Below, one piece after another: positions 1 through 6,756 of a stretch of 8,357 bases of DNA. The notes under the pieces were generated by a model. The model was not told where the DNA came from. It ran no database searches and saw only the letters and a program-made list of their open reading frames with translations. The first letter of the stretch is position 1, and each line of letters begins with the position of its first letter. The stretch is taken from contig PKWA01000146.1 in assembly GCA_003131665.1 (NCBI GenBank), forward strand, positions 4,925-13,281, read 5' to 3'. The position numbers were made by a program, and so were the translations under genes. The DNA is from Acidimicrobiaceae bacterium. GTDB taxonomy: Bacteria > Actinomycetota > Acidimicrobiia > Acidimicrobiales > RAAP-2.

Positions 1-168
1 CCGAACGCCATGTTCCGTGTCGAGCTCGAGAACGGCCACAAGGTACTAGCCCACAGCTCGGGAAAGATGCGCATGCACCGCATTCGCATTCTTCCCGGTG
101 ACAAGGTCCAGGTGGAGATCACGCCCTACGACATGACCCGTGGACGCATCACCTACCGCTACAAATGA
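1..168 (+). CDS. infA: Translation initiation factor IF-1 (C-terminal part, 5' end outside window)
   Basis: The last 55 codons of IF-1 are present, ending at TGA 166-168. IF-1 is a small OB-fold protein that occupies the ribosomal A site on the 30S subunit and helps IF-2 and IF-3 position the initiator tRNA. The visible residues are typical of the family: the FRVELENGH strand near the start, the [14 protein letters not shown] loop in the middle, and the C-terminal [13 protein letters not shown]. The complete family protein is about 72-73 residues, so roughly 18 N-terminal residues lie upstream of the window. It sits directly ahead of rpmJ, the usual order in Actinomycetota. Only the partial state is unusual, and it comes from the window edge rather than a mutation. 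Confidence 0.97.
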   Translation, partial: PNAMFRVELENGHKVLAHSSGKMRMHRIRILPGDKVQVEITPYDMTRGRITYRYK

Positions 169-200
169 CCCAGGTTCTAGAAGATCGAGAAAGTTACCAT

Positions 201-317
201 ATGAAAGTTCGCGCGAGCGTCAAACCCATCTGTGAGAAGTGCAAGGTCATTCGCCGGGCCGGGGTCGTGCGCGTGATCTGTGGCGCCAACCCGCGCCACA
301 AGCAGCGTCAGGGCTAG
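201..317 (+). CDS. rpmJ: 50S ribosomal protein L36, zinc-binding (C+) form
   Basis: A 38-residue protein beginning [14 protein letters not shown] and ending NPRHKQRQG, the full normal length of L36. L36 is the smallest large-subunit protein; it binds 23S rRNA late in 50S assembly. Cys11, Cys14, Cys27 and His33 form the complete CCCH zinc ribbon, so this is the zinc-requiring C+ paralogue, not the zinc-free C- type induced on zinc starvation in some bacteria. The ATG at 201 follows a weak purine-rich stretch (GAGAAAG, about 186-192). The gene lies 32 nt after infA and its TAG stop is part of the sequence leading to the rpsM ribosome binding site, so translation of the two is probably coupled. 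Confidence 0.97.
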   Translation: MKVRASVKPICEKCKVIRRAGVVRVICGANPRHKQRQG

Positions 318-325
318 GAAACATC

Positions 326-703
326 ATGGCCCGTATCTCTGGAGTTGACATTCCGCGCGAGAAGCGCACCGTCATCGCGCTCACCTACATCTTTGGTGTG
401 GGACCGACGATCGCCGAAAAGGCGTGCGCGGCGACCGGCGTGAATGAGTCCACGCGCGTCAAGGACCTTTCCGACGCCGAAGTTACGGCGCTTCGTACCT
501 ACATCGACCAGAACGTCACCGTCGAAGGCGATCTTCGTCGTGACGTCGCTCAAGACATCAAGCGCAAAATGGAGATCAACTCGCTCCAAGGCATCCGCCA
601 TCGCAAGGGTCTGCCCGTTCGCGGTCAGCGCACCCGCACGAATGCTCGCACCCGCAAAGGTCCCAAGCGCACCGTTGCTGGCAAGAAGAAAGTAATTAAG
701 TAA
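326..703 (+). CDS. rpsM: 30S ribosomal protein S13
   Basis: A 125-residue S13 starting [14 protein letters not shown] at ATG 326. An in-frame start exists at 239, but it lies inside rpmJ in another frame and would add 29 non-conserved residues. ATG 326 is preceded by AGGAA at 316-320 and matches the universal N-terminus. S13 sits in the head of the 30S subunit and contacts the P-site tRNA and the large subunit through bridge B1. The sequence shows the helical rRNA-binding body ([18 protein letters not shown], about residues 22-39) and the family signature [15 protein letters not shown] near residues 102-116, followed by a lysine-rich tail. The stop TAA shares its last A with the rpsK ATG (TAATG), indicating coupled translation. 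Confidence 0.97.
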   Translation: MARISGVDIPREKRTVIALTYIFGVGPTIAEKACAATGVNESTRVKDLSDAEVTALRTYIDQNVTVEGDLRRDVAQDIKRKMEINSLQGIRHRKGLPVRGQRTRTNARTRKGPKRTVAGKKKVIK

Positions 704-1098
704 TGGCTAAGCCCACGACGGTTCGCAAGACCCGCAAGAAAGAACGAAAGAACGTGGCCTTCGGCGTGGCGCACATCAAGAGTTCCTTTAACAACACGAT
801 CGTCTCCATCACGGACCCCGAGGGCAACGTATTGTCGTGGGCCTCGTCGGGTCAGGTCGGCTTTAAGGGCTCGCGCAAGTCAACGCCCTACGCCGCGCAG
901 TTGGCGGCCGAGAAGTGCGCGCGCGCGGCCATGGAGCACGGCATCAAGAAGGTCGACGTGTTGGTGCGCGGACCGGGTTCGGGCCGCGAGACGGCGATTC
1001 GTTCAATCGCCGCCGCGGGCATCGAAGTCGTGGCAATCAAAGACGTGACGCCGTTACCGCACAACGGTTGTCGGCCCAAGAAACGCCGCAGGGGCTAG
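703..1098 (+). CDS. rpsK: 30S ribosomal protein S11
   Basis: A full-length 131-residue S11, starting in the TAATG overlap with rpsM. S11 lies in the platform of the 30S subunit, near the 3' end of 16S rRNA and the mRNA exit, and pairs with S7. The family pattern is complete: basic N-terminal tail (residues 1-17), the [16 protein letters not shown] strand region, [19 protein letters not shown] in the middle, the [13 protein letters not shown] loop, and the C-terminal [16 protein letters not shown]. It is followed after 5 nt by rpsD, with its own 3' end (AGGGGCTAGG) supplying the purine-rich stretch ahead of that start. There is no sign of truncation or frameshift. Confidence 0.97.
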   Translation: MAKPTTVRKTRKKERKNVAFGVAHIKSSFNNTIVSITDPEGNVLSWASSGQVGFKGSRKSTPYAAQLAAEKCARAAMEHGIKKVDVLVRGPGSGRETAIRSIAAAGIEVVAIKDVTPLPHNGCRPKKRRRG

Positions 1099-1103
1099 GC
1101 GTC

Positions 1104-1748
1104 ATGGCTCGTTATACCGGACCCGTCTGTCGACTCTGTCGACGTGAGCGCACCAAGCTCTACTTAAAGGGCGAGCGCTGCTTCACCCTGAAGTGCCCCG
1201 TCGCCGAGAACTCGGATCGGCGCATCCGCGCCTTCCCGCCGGGCATGCACGGCCGCGACCGTCAACGCCAGGGCTCGGAGTACTTGACCCAGTTGCGCGA
1301 GAAGCAAAAGGCCCGTCGGATCTACGGCGTCTTAGAAAAGCAGTTCCGCAACCTCTACGAAGAGGCCAACCGTCGCCCCGGCATGACCGGCGTGAATCTC
1401 TTGCAGTTCTTAGAGACGCGACTCGACAACGTGACGTACCGTGCGGGATGGGGCGCCTCGAGGGCCCAGGCCCGCCAACTGGTTCGCCACGGCCACGTCG
1501 CTGTCAACGGCAAGCGCGTCGACATCCCCTCGTACCGGGTACGTCCCGGCGAGGTCGTCTCCTTGAAGGCCGCTACCCGCGAGAACTTCAACGTCAAGCG
1601 CAATCTGGACGTGTTGGACCGCACTGTGCCGGGCTGGCTCGAGAAAGGGGAGAACGGCTTTAGCGTCACCGTGCGTATCGTGCCCCAACGCGAGCAGATC
1701 GACGAATCGATCCAAGAACAGCTCATCGTCGAGTTGTACTCCAAATAA
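1104..1748 (+). CDS. rpsD: 30S ribosomal protein S4, zinc-knuckle (C+) form
   Basis: A 214-residue S4 beginning MARYTGPVCRLCRRE. The frame stays open upstream to 915, but that extension overlaps rpsK; ATG 1104 has GGGGCTAGG just ahead and gives the universal N-terminus. S4 is a primary 16S rRNA binder that nucleates 30S assembly and guards decoding fidelity with S5. Cys9, Cys12, Cys26 and Cys31 form a complete zinc knuckle. The central helical region (SEYLTQLREKQKARRIYGV) is followed by the S4 RNA-binding domain, roughly residues 108-172 (LETRLDNVTYRAGW, ARQLVRHGHVAVNGKRVDIPSY), and the tail ends QLIVELYSK. Mycobacterial S4, as I recall it, lacks the cysteines, so the C+ form here points to a different actinobacterial branch. 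A 32-nt gap separates it from rpoA. Confidence 0.97.
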   Translation: MARYTGPVCRLCRRERTKLYLKGERCFTLKCPVAENSDRRIRAFPPGMHGRDRQRQGSEYLTQLREKQKARRIYGVLEKQFRNLYEEANRRPGMTGVNLLQFLETRLDNVTYRAGWGASRAQARQLVRHGHVAVNGKRVDIPSYRVRPGEVVSLKAATRENFNVKRNLDVLDRTVPGWLEKGENGFSVTVRIVPQREQIDESIQEQLIVELYSK

Positions 1749-1780
1749 CTTCATCTCAGTAACGACCCCTAGGAGTCCCC

Positions 1781-2722
1781 ATGTTGATCATCCAGCGACC
1801 TACTATCGAAGCCCTCGGCGACGAAGTCAACAATCGTCAGTCCTTCGGTATTGGCCCCCTCGACCCCGGCTTTGGCCACACACTCGGCAACTCGCTTCGC
1901 CGCACCCTGCTCTCGTCGATTCCCGGCGCCGCGGCCACGCGGGTCAAGTTTGACGCCGTTTTGCACGAGTTCGGCGTGATCGAGGGCGTCAAAGAAGACG
2001 TCCAGGACATCACCTTGAACTTAAAGGACTTGCTCTTGCAGGTGCACAGTGACGAGCCCGTGACGCTTCGTCTCGACAAGCGCGGTGAGGGTCCCGCTCT
2101 GGCCTCGGACCTGTCGACAACGGCCGACGTGGAGATCTTGAACGGTGACCTGCACCTGGCGTACTTGACCAACGCGCGCAGCGCACTGACCTTCGAGCTC
2201 ACGGTCGAGCGCGGAAAGGGCTACGTCGGCGCCGAGGGCAACAAGGGTTCTTCCACGATTGGCGTGATTCCCCTGGACGCGATCTTCTCGCCCGTTCGTC
2301 GGGTCAGTTTCGAGATCGAACCGGTGCGCGTCGAGCAGAGCAAGGACTTTGACCGCTTAGTGATCGACATCGAGACTGACGGGTCGATCTCGCCGCGTGA
2401 AGCCCTCGCCTCGGCCGGCAAGACGCTCGGCTCACTGGTGGATCTGATCGCCAGTTTCGACGAAGAGGCACCCTCGCTGGAACTGGGCGACGTGGGCAGC
2501 GCCCAGGCCGCCGCGAGCGAACTGGACATTCGTATCGAAGAGCTCGGTCTCACCGAGCGCTCGCGCAACTGTCTCAAGCGCGCCGGCATCAACACGATTG
2601 CCCAGCTCGTCAACGCCACCGAGCGGGACCTCACCTCGATCACCAACTTCGGCGCGACGTCACTGAAGGACGTGAACGACCGTCTCGACGAGCGCGGCCT
2701 TTCACTACGAGTCGAGGAGTAA
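1781..2722 (+). CDS. rpoA: DNA-directed RNA polymerase subunit alpha
   Basis: A 313-residue alpha subunit. The start is ATG 1781, preceded by AGGAG at 1771-1775 with good spacing. Alpha dimerises to seed assembly of beta and beta' and reads promoter UP elements and activators. The N-terminal assembly domain spans about residues 1-225 and carries the dimer-interface motif [20 protein letters not shown] (residues 31-50). An acidic linker follows (about 226-248). The C-terminal domain (about 249-310) contains [12 protein letters not shown]; by alignment from memory, Arg260 corresponds to E. coli Arg265 and Asn263 to Asn268, the main DNA contacts. The gene lies between rpsD and rplQ, the usual order. 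GAGGAG inside its last codons (2714-2719) serves rplQ, 2 nt downstream. Confidence 0.98.
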   Translation: MLIIQRPTIEALGDEVNNRQSFGIGPLDPGFGHTLGNSLRRTLLSSIPGAAATRVKFDAVLHEFGVIEGVKEDVQDITLNLKDLLLQVHSDEPVTLRLDKRGEGPALASDLSTTADVEILNGDLHLAYLTNARSALTFELTVERGKGYVGAEGNKGSSTIGVIPLDAIFSPVRRVSFEIEPVRVEQSKDFDRLVIDIETDGSISPREALASAGKTLGSLVDLIASFDEEAPSLELGDVGSAQAAASELDIRIEELGLTERSRNCLKRAGINTIAQLVNATERDLTSITNFGATSLKDVNDRLDERGLSLRVEE

Positions 2723-2724
2723 CC

Positions 2725-3087
2725 ATGCGTGGTGCGCCAACGAAGGGCAAACGGTTCGGGGGCAACTCCGCACACCAAAAGGCAATGATGGGCAACCTCG
2801 TCGCGTCGCTGATCGCGGCGGAGTCCATCGTCACGACCGAGGCCAAGGCCAAGGCGCTTCGACCGATCGTAGAAAAGGTCATCACCGCCGCCAAGAACTC
2901 GCCCGAGGGATCGGTGCACGCTCAGCGTCGCGTCGTGGCGTTCATTCGTGACAAGGACATGACGCACAAGCTCTTTACCGAGATCGCACCGCGCTTCGCC
3001 GAGCGACCCGGTGGCTACACGCGCATCTTGAAGCTCGGGCCGCGTCTGGGCGACAACGCGCCGATGGCGCGCATTGAGTTCGTCTGA
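2725..3087 (+). CDS. rplQ: 50S ribosomal protein L17
   Basis: A 120-residue L17, starting at ATG 2725 two nt after the rpoA stop, with GAGGAG at 2714-2719. L17 binds 23S rRNA near the polypeptide exit tunnel. Family features include [18 protein letters not shown] near the N-terminus (residues 14-31), [18 protein letters not shown] (about residues 37-54) and the C-terminal [25 protein letters not shown]. The length equals the bacterial core form without the long C-terminal extension found in many other actinobacteria. Its last 14 nt overlap the beginning of truA in another frame, so truA translation probably depends on ribosomes finishing rplQ. Confidence 0.97.
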   Translation: MRGAPTKGKRFGGNSAHQKAMMGNLVASLIAAESIVTTEAKAKALRPIVEKVITAAKNSPEGSVHAQRRVVAFIRDKDMTHKLFTEIAPRFAERPGGYTRILKLGPRLGDNAPMARIEFV

Positions 3088-3928
3088 TCCACTGGGCGCC
3101 ACGCAACGCTGGCGCCTGGACCTGGCCTACGACGGACGGGCCTTCAGCGGTTTCGCCTACCAGCCCCGACACGACACGGTCGTGGGACTGTTAAGAGAGA
3201 CGCTCGCCGCGACGCTTCGTCTCGACCACGAACCGCAGATCGTGGGCGCCGCACGCACCGACTCGGGCGTGCACGCCTTTCAACAGGTCGTGCACGTCGA
3301 CCTGCCCGTTGTCACCAAGGTTCGAAGCCTGGAGAGTGAACGGCTGATGAACTCACTCAACAAGCAGCTCCGCGGTCGGGTGCAGATTCTTCTCGCCGAG
3401 CCCGTGAATGATGACTTTCACGCCCGTTTCTCGGCGACGTGGCGGGAGTATCGATACCTGGTCCTCGAGACCACGCCGCCTGGGCTGGACTTCACGAACG
3501 AATGGTCCTGGGCCGTGGCCGGACCGCTCGATCTTCGCAAGATGAATCGATCGGCGCGGTCCACCGTGGGCACACACGACTTTCGAGCGTTCTGTCGACG
3601 ACCATCGAACTCATCACCGGGTGAGCCGTTGCTGCGAAGAGTGCTCGAGGCCCGCTGGGAGCGACTCGAGGACCAGTGGGTGATGAGCCCGCGACACCCT
3701 CCGGTCGTGCGTCTGACGATCCGTGCGCAGTCGTTCTGTCACAACATGGTGCGCGCGCTGACCTCGACGATGGTGGCTATTGGTCAAGGGACGCTCGACG
3801 CCGACACGGTCCAACAGCGCCTCGAAAGTTTCAGCCGTTACCAATTGCCGCCGCTCGCGCCGGCAAGTGGACTGGCGCTGGTCGCGGTGGGTTACGAGAG
3901 CGACGGGTCTCCGACACGAAATATCTGA
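3074..3928 (+). CDS. truA: tRNA pseudouridine(38-40) synthase TruA
   Basis: A 284-residue TruA, which isomerises uridines 38-40 in the anticodon arm of tRNAs. The catalytic aspartate is Asp63 in the motif [18 protein letters not shown]. Other family segments are [17 protein letters not shown] (about 15-31), WREYRYLVL, the [11 protein letters not shown] motif, and the C-terminal [21 protein letters not shown]. The start is TTG 3074; no ATG or GTG lies in frame before the conserved LAYDG, and CTG 3092 is the only other near choice. It overlaps rplQ by 14 nt and has no good ribosome binding site, which suggests re-initiation coupling. The usual GRTDAGVHA reads ARTDSGVHA here, with Ala and Ser substitutions flanking the intact RTD core. 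It is somewhat longer than the typical 250-270 residues. Confidence 0.95.
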   Translation: MSSSDPLGATQRWRLDLAYDGRAFSGFAYQPRHDTVVGLLRETLAATLRLDHEPQIVGAARTDSGVHAFQQVVHVDLPVVTKVRSLESERLMNSLNKQLRGRVQILLAEPVNDDFHARFSATWREYRYLVLETTPPGLDFTNEWSWAVAGPLDLRKMNRSARSTVGTHDFRAFCRRPSNSSPGEPLLRRVLEARWERLEDQWVMSPRHPPVVRLTIRAQSFCHNMVRALTSTMVAIGQGTLDADTVQQRLESFSRYQLPPLAPASGLALVAVGYESDGSPTRNI

Positions 3929-3940
3929 TAATATGATTAT
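3927..3940 (+). promoter_or_regulatory. AT-rich palindromic promoter/operator of the toxin-antitoxin pair
   Basis: GATAATATGATTAT lies immediately before the antitoxin ATG and overlaps the truA stop codon (TGA 3926-3928). Within it, ATAAT (3928-3932) and ATTAT (3936-3940) form a perfect inverted repeat around ATG. Three overlapping -10-like hexamers can be read: GATAAT (3927-3932), TAATAT (3929-3934) and TATGAT (3932-3937). The first two would place the transcript start at or next to the A of ATG 3941, giving a leaderless mRNA, which is common in Actinomycetota. I see no good -35. The palindrome is a reasonable operator for self-repression by the antitoxin, as is known for Phd/YefM proteins. 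Its function is inferred. Confidence 0.5.
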
Positions 3941-4183
3941 ATGACGGAGATCAGTGCTACTAATGCCGCGAGGAACTTCGCCGAATTGCTTGACGCGGTC
4001 GAACACAGAGGTGAGCGAATCACTATCGTTCGCCGAGGTCGGGCCGTGGCTCATATTGAGCCAGTCGCGAATGGTCAGGGCTCGGAAGTGAAGTCGCTCC
4101 TAAAGCTTCATCGTGCGGATGCTCGATGGAAAATGGATCTGAAGGAAACGCGAGAGCTATTTACAACTGAGGATCGATTCTGA
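3941..4183 (+). CDS. Type II antitoxin, Phd/YefM family
   Basis: An 80-residue protein of the Phd/YefM antitoxin family, directly ahead of a PIN toxin. The N-terminal half matches the family: ISATNAARNFAELLDAVEHR (residues 4-23), the strand ERITIVRRGRAVAHIEPV (25-42). This half normally forms the dimeric DNA-binding fold that represses the promoter. The C-terminal part, about residues 50-80, is charged with one Trp (WKMDLKETRELF) and is the likely segment that wraps around and blocks the toxin's active site. No Shine-Dalgarno sequence precedes ATG 3941, which fits a leaderless transcript from the palindromic promoter just upstream. G+C falls to about half over 3961-4320 by hand count, lower than in neighbouring genes. 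Assignment to the family is firm; the exact toxin target is unknown. Confidence 0.92.
   Translation: MTEISATNAARNFAELLDAVEHRGERITIVRRGRAVAHIEPVANGQGSEVKSLLKLHRADARWKMDLKETRELFTTEDRF
4169..4173 (+). promoter_or_regulatory. Ribosome binding site that favours the CTG start of the toxin
   Basis: GAGGA lies in the last codons of the antitoxin gene. It is 6 nt from CTG 4180 but 15 nt from TTG 4189. Normal spacing is about 5-9 nt, so this site supports initiation at CTG 4180, where CTGA would replace the familiar ATGA stop/start overlap. Confidence 0.5.
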
Positions 4184-4578
4184 ACCGATTGCTTCTTGAT
4201 ACGACATTTTTGATCGACGCGGAACGGTCAAATTCCATTCTTGACGGATTAATCGAAGATGAAGACGACGTCGCAATTGCCGCCATCACGGTGGCTGAGC
4301 TTCAAGTTGGCGTCGAATTGTCAAGGGGAAAGGCCCGGCTTAATCGGCAGGAACTATTGGATGAAGTTGTGGCTTCAGTCCCGATTGTGGATTATGACCT
4401 CACAGTGGCACGAGCCCACGCCCAACTTTTGATGGCAGTGAGGAAACTGGGGCGCCCTCGGGGCGCCCACGACCTGATCATTGCAGCCACTGCGCTCGCG
4501 ACCAACAGGTCAATTGTCTCTGCCGATCAAACCGCCTTCGTCGATCTGCCTGGCATTGTCCTAATTACCCATAGGTGA
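4180..4578 (+). CDS. Type II toxin, PIN-domain (VapC-type) ribonuclease
   Basis: A PIN-domain toxin of 132 residues (129 if it starts at TTG 4189). VapC toxins are Mg2+-dependent endoribonucleases that cut tRNA or rRNA until bound by their antitoxin. The four acidic residues of the fold are present; numbered from CTG 4180 they are Asp7 (LLLDTTFLID), Glu40 (TVAELQVG), Asp98 (GAHDLIIAATALA) and Asp116 (SADQTAF). I chose CTG 4180 because GAGGA lies at ideal distance, it overlaps the antitoxin stop by 4 nt, and the resulting MNRLLLDT is a common VapC N-terminus. A gene caller would choose TTG 4189. The partner is Phd/YefM-like rather than a classical VapB. Low G+C relative to flanking genes suggests acquisition. 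The RNA target cannot be read from sequence. Confidence 0.92.
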   Translation: MNRLLLDTTFLIDAERSNSILDGLIEDEDDVAIAAITVAELQVGVELSRGKARLNRQELLDEVVASVPIVDYDLTVARAHAQLLMAVRKLGRPRGAHDLIIAATALATNRSIVSADQTAFVDLPGIVLITHR

Positions 4579-4641
4579 CCAACGCCTTTGATTAGGTATC
4601 TAGGCGCCAGCGCTTGGGACCAGACCCGTCGCTGAGGGTCC

Positions 4642-4672
4642 ATGACACCGCAGACGAAGCGCTCGGTACACT
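4642..4672 (+). promoter_or_regulatory. Candidate leaderless promoter of the M13 peptidase gene, with a dyad over the -10
   Basis: ATGACA (4642-4647, five of six matches to TTGACA) is followed after 19 nt by TACACT (4667-4672), which fits the actinobacterial TANNNT -10 pattern. Seven nt further is ATG 4680, so transcription would begin at or beside the start codon. An inverted repeat, GCGCTC (4659-4664) and GAGCGC (4673-4678), flanks the -10 exactly and could be a repressor site, though six-base dyads arise by chance in GC-rich DNA. The 19-nt spacer is longer than ideal. Confidence 0.45.
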
Positions 4673-4679
4673 GAGCGCC

Positions 4680-6650
4680 ATGACAGAAGGCGCGCGGGGT
4701 TCAGGGATGGTGCTCGATGAGTTGAGTGAGCTGATTCGCCCTCAGGACGACCTGTTCCACCACGCCAACCAGCGATGGATCGATCGCACACCGATCCCGC
4801 CGGATAAAGCCAGTTACGGCACGTTCATGATTCTCGACGATGAGGCGGAGCGGGCCGTGCGCGTGATCATCGAAGAGGCGCGCACCGCGCCGGAAGGAGG
4901 CGAGCCTCGCAAGTTCGGCGACCTCTACGCCAGCTTTCTCGACGAGGCTCGCGTCGACACCGTGGGCGCGGAACCCCTCCGTGCTCGACTCGAACGCGTC
5001 GCCAACATCGACTCAATCGCTCTGCTGCTCTCTACCATTGGTGCCCTTCAGCGCGAAGGTCTGGCCGGTTTCTATCAGGTGTTCGTCGACAGCGACCCGG
5101 GCAATCCCGAGCGGTACCTCGCGTTCTTAGAACAGGGCGGGATCTCTCTGCCCGACGAGAGCTACTACCGCGAGGCGCACTTCGCTTCGGTGCGCGAGGC
5201 CTTCGTCGTGCACGTGCAACGTATGTTCGAACTCGCGGGTCTTGATGATGGGGCGCGCCGCGCCACGCGGGTCTTTGATCTCGAAACCGAAATCGCTCGG
5301 GGTCACTGGGACAACGTCGAATCGCGCGACAAGGAAAAGACGTACAACCCAATGGCGTGGGACGACGCCACGGCTTTGTTGGGCCAAGGGCCGGCGAGCC
5401 TGGACGAGTGGGCTGCGGGTCTCTCGGTGCCCGCGCACGCACTCGACGAGGTCGTGTTGCGTCAGCCGAGCTTCACGCCGGTCCTGGGTGCACTCTTTGA
5501 CGCCGCGCGTCTCGAGGCCTGGAAGGACTGGATGAGCTATCAGATCATTCGGGGCGACGCGCCGTATCTCTCATCAGACTTTGTCGAGGCGCACTTCGAT
5601 TTCTACGGACGCACATTAACAGGAGTGACCGAGCAGCGCGAACGCTGGAAGCGCGCGGTCTCGCTGGTGGAAGGCGCCATGGGCGAAGCGGTGGGGCGCA
5701 TTTACGTAGATCGACACTTTCCGCCAACGGCCAAGGCCCGGATGGATGAGTTGGTCGGACATCTCGTCGAAGCGTATCGGCGCAGCATCACCACGCTTGA
5801 GTGGATGAGCGAAGAGACGCGCCAACGGGCCCTCGAGAAACTGGGGTCCTTCACCCCCAAGATCGGCTATCCGGTCAAGTGGCGCGACTACTCGGCGCTT
5901 AAGATCGATCCCGCCGACCTGATCGCGAATGTTCGTGCGACGAGTGAGTTTGAGTTCAATCGCCAACTGGCCAAGGTCGCTCAGCCCATTGACCGCGACG
6001 AGTGGTTCATGACACCTCAAACCATCAACGCGTACTACAACGCCGGATTCAATGAGATCGTCTTTCCCGCCGCGATCCTTCAGCCGCCGTTCTTCGATTC
6101 CGAACGCGACGACGCGGCCAACTTTGGTGCCATCGGCGCGGTGATCGGACACGAGATCGGTCACGGCTTCGACGACCAGGGGTCGAAGGTCGACGGCACG
6201 GGCCGTCTTCGCGATTGGTGGACGCCCTCGGATCGCGCCGCCTTCGAAGAGCGCACGCGAACGCTCATCGATCAGTACAACGCGCTCGCGCCGAGCGAGT
6301 CGCCAGAGTTGCGAGTAAACGGCGCGCTGACCATCGGTGAGAACATCGGCGACCTCGGCGGCGTGGGCATCGCGTGGAAGGCGTACCTCATCTCTTTAGG
6401 AGATTCCACGCCCCCGGTCATCGACGGACTGAGCGGTGCCCAGCGATTCTTTCTCGCGTGGGCGCTGGCTTGGCAGTATCAGGCGCGCGTCGAAGAAGTC
6501 GAACGCCACTTGGCCATGGATCCTCATTCGCCGCCGGAGTTTCGGTGCAACCAGATCGTGCGCAACATCGACGAGTTCTACGACGCCTTTGACGTCAGCC
6601 CCAGCGACGCGCTCTGGCTCGATCCCGCGAGTCGCGTGACGATCTGGTGA
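4680..6650 (+). CDS. M13 family zinc metallopeptidase (neprilysin/Zmp1-like)
   Basis: A 656-residue M13 endopeptidase, normal length for bacterial members such as mycobacterial Zmp1 and PepO. Zinc ligands are His491 and His495 in HEIGH, with catalytic Glu492, and Glu554 in ENIGD, where Asp558 completes the second motif. NAYY (450-453) is the substrate-backbone motif. The N-terminal domain opens with RPQDDLFHHANQRW and the protein ends VTIW, with the terminal Trp typical of the family. No signal peptide or membrane segment is visible, so it is cytoplasmic or exported by a non-classical route. The frame is open from TTG 4614; I chose ATG 4680 because a -10 lies seven nt upstream and the N-terminus then resembles Zmp1 in length. 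ATG 4707 is also possible. G+C is high, like the native genes. It stands alone and its substrate is unknown. Confidence 0.95.
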   Translation: MTEGARGSGMVLDELSELIRPQDDLFHHANQRWIDRTPIPPDKASYGTFMILDDEAERAVRVIIEEARTAPEGGEPRKFGDLYASFLDEARVDTVGAEPLRARLERVANIDSIALLLSTIGALQREGLAGFYQVFVDSDPGNPERYLAFLEQGGISLPDESYYREAHFASVREAFVVHVQRMFELAGLDDGARRATRVFDLETEIARGHWDNVESRDKEKTYNPMAWDDATALLGQGPASLDEWAAGLSVPAHALDEVVLRQPSFTPVLGALFDAARLEAWKDWMSYQIIRGDAPYLSSDFVEAHFDFYGRTLTGVTEQRERWKRAVSLVEGAMGEAVGRIYVDRHFPPTAKARMDELVGHLVEAYRRSITTLEWMSEETRQRALEKLGSFTPKIGYPVKWRDYSALKIDPADLIANVRATSEFEFNRQLAKVAQPIDRDEWFMTPQTINAYYNAGFNEIVFPAAILQPPFFDSERDDAANFGAIGAVIGHEIGHGFDDQGSKVDGTGRLRDWWTPSDRAAFEERTRTLIDQYNALAPSESPELRVNGALTIGENIGDLGGVGIAWKAYLISLGDSTPPVIDGLSGAQRFFLAWALAWQYQARVEEVERHLAMDPHSPPEFRCNQIVRNIDEFYDAFDVSPSDALWLDPASRVTIW

Positions 6651-6723
6651 GTCGGTAGTGGCGCACCGAACGAGGAGTTGAGAAGCTACGAAAGGCGACT
6701 CCGCAGGCTTTCCCCGTACCATT

Positions 6724-6756
6724 GGGTCCCTGGATTTGCTTGTGGGGCCCGTTTTT
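6724..6756 (+). terminator. Candidate intrinsic terminator after the M13 peptidase gene
   Basis: GGGTCCC (6724-6730) can pair along its full length with GGGGCCC (6744-6750): six G-C pairs and one G-U. The loop is 13 nt, and G plus five T (6752-6756) follow at once. This is the shape of a Rho-independent terminator and lies 74 nt past the peptidase stop codon. The loop is longer than usual and the T-tract is short, so efficiency may be modest. The loop also contains the proposed -35 of the rplM promoter. Confidence 0.5.

Noticed and set aside
239..325. Upstream extension of rpsM
   Set aside because: Lies inside rpmJ in a different frame; S13 begins at ATG 326 with a ribosome binding site.
915..1103. 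Upstream extension of rpsD
   Set aside because: Overlaps rpsK in a different frame; ATG 1104 gives the universal S4 N-terminus.
2221..3102. Long antisense open frame of 293 codons across rpoA and rplQ
   Set aside because: It lies wholly opposite two strongly conserved genes, resembles no family, and is arginine/serine-rich as expected for the reverse frame of GC-rich coding DNA.
4560..4596. CCTAAT/ATTAGG inverted repeat at the end of the toxin gene as an attachment or terminator site
   Set aside because: Six-base arms with a 25-base spacer, AT-rich and without a T-run or a second copy at the truA side; chance is enough.
4617..4641. GGACC/GGTCC and overlapping GACCC/GGGTC dyads as a terminator after the toxin gene
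   Set aside because: Stems are only five pairs, mutually exclusive, and have no following T-run.
5616..6164. Antisense open frame of 182 codons inside the peptidase gene
   Set aside because: Opposite the conserved catalytic half of the M13 peptidase, with no recognisable domain or start signal.
6696..6716. GAAAG/CTTTC dyad just past the peptidase gene as a terminator
   Set aside because: Only five pairs, followed by mismatches, and no T-run; the structure at 6724-6756 is better.
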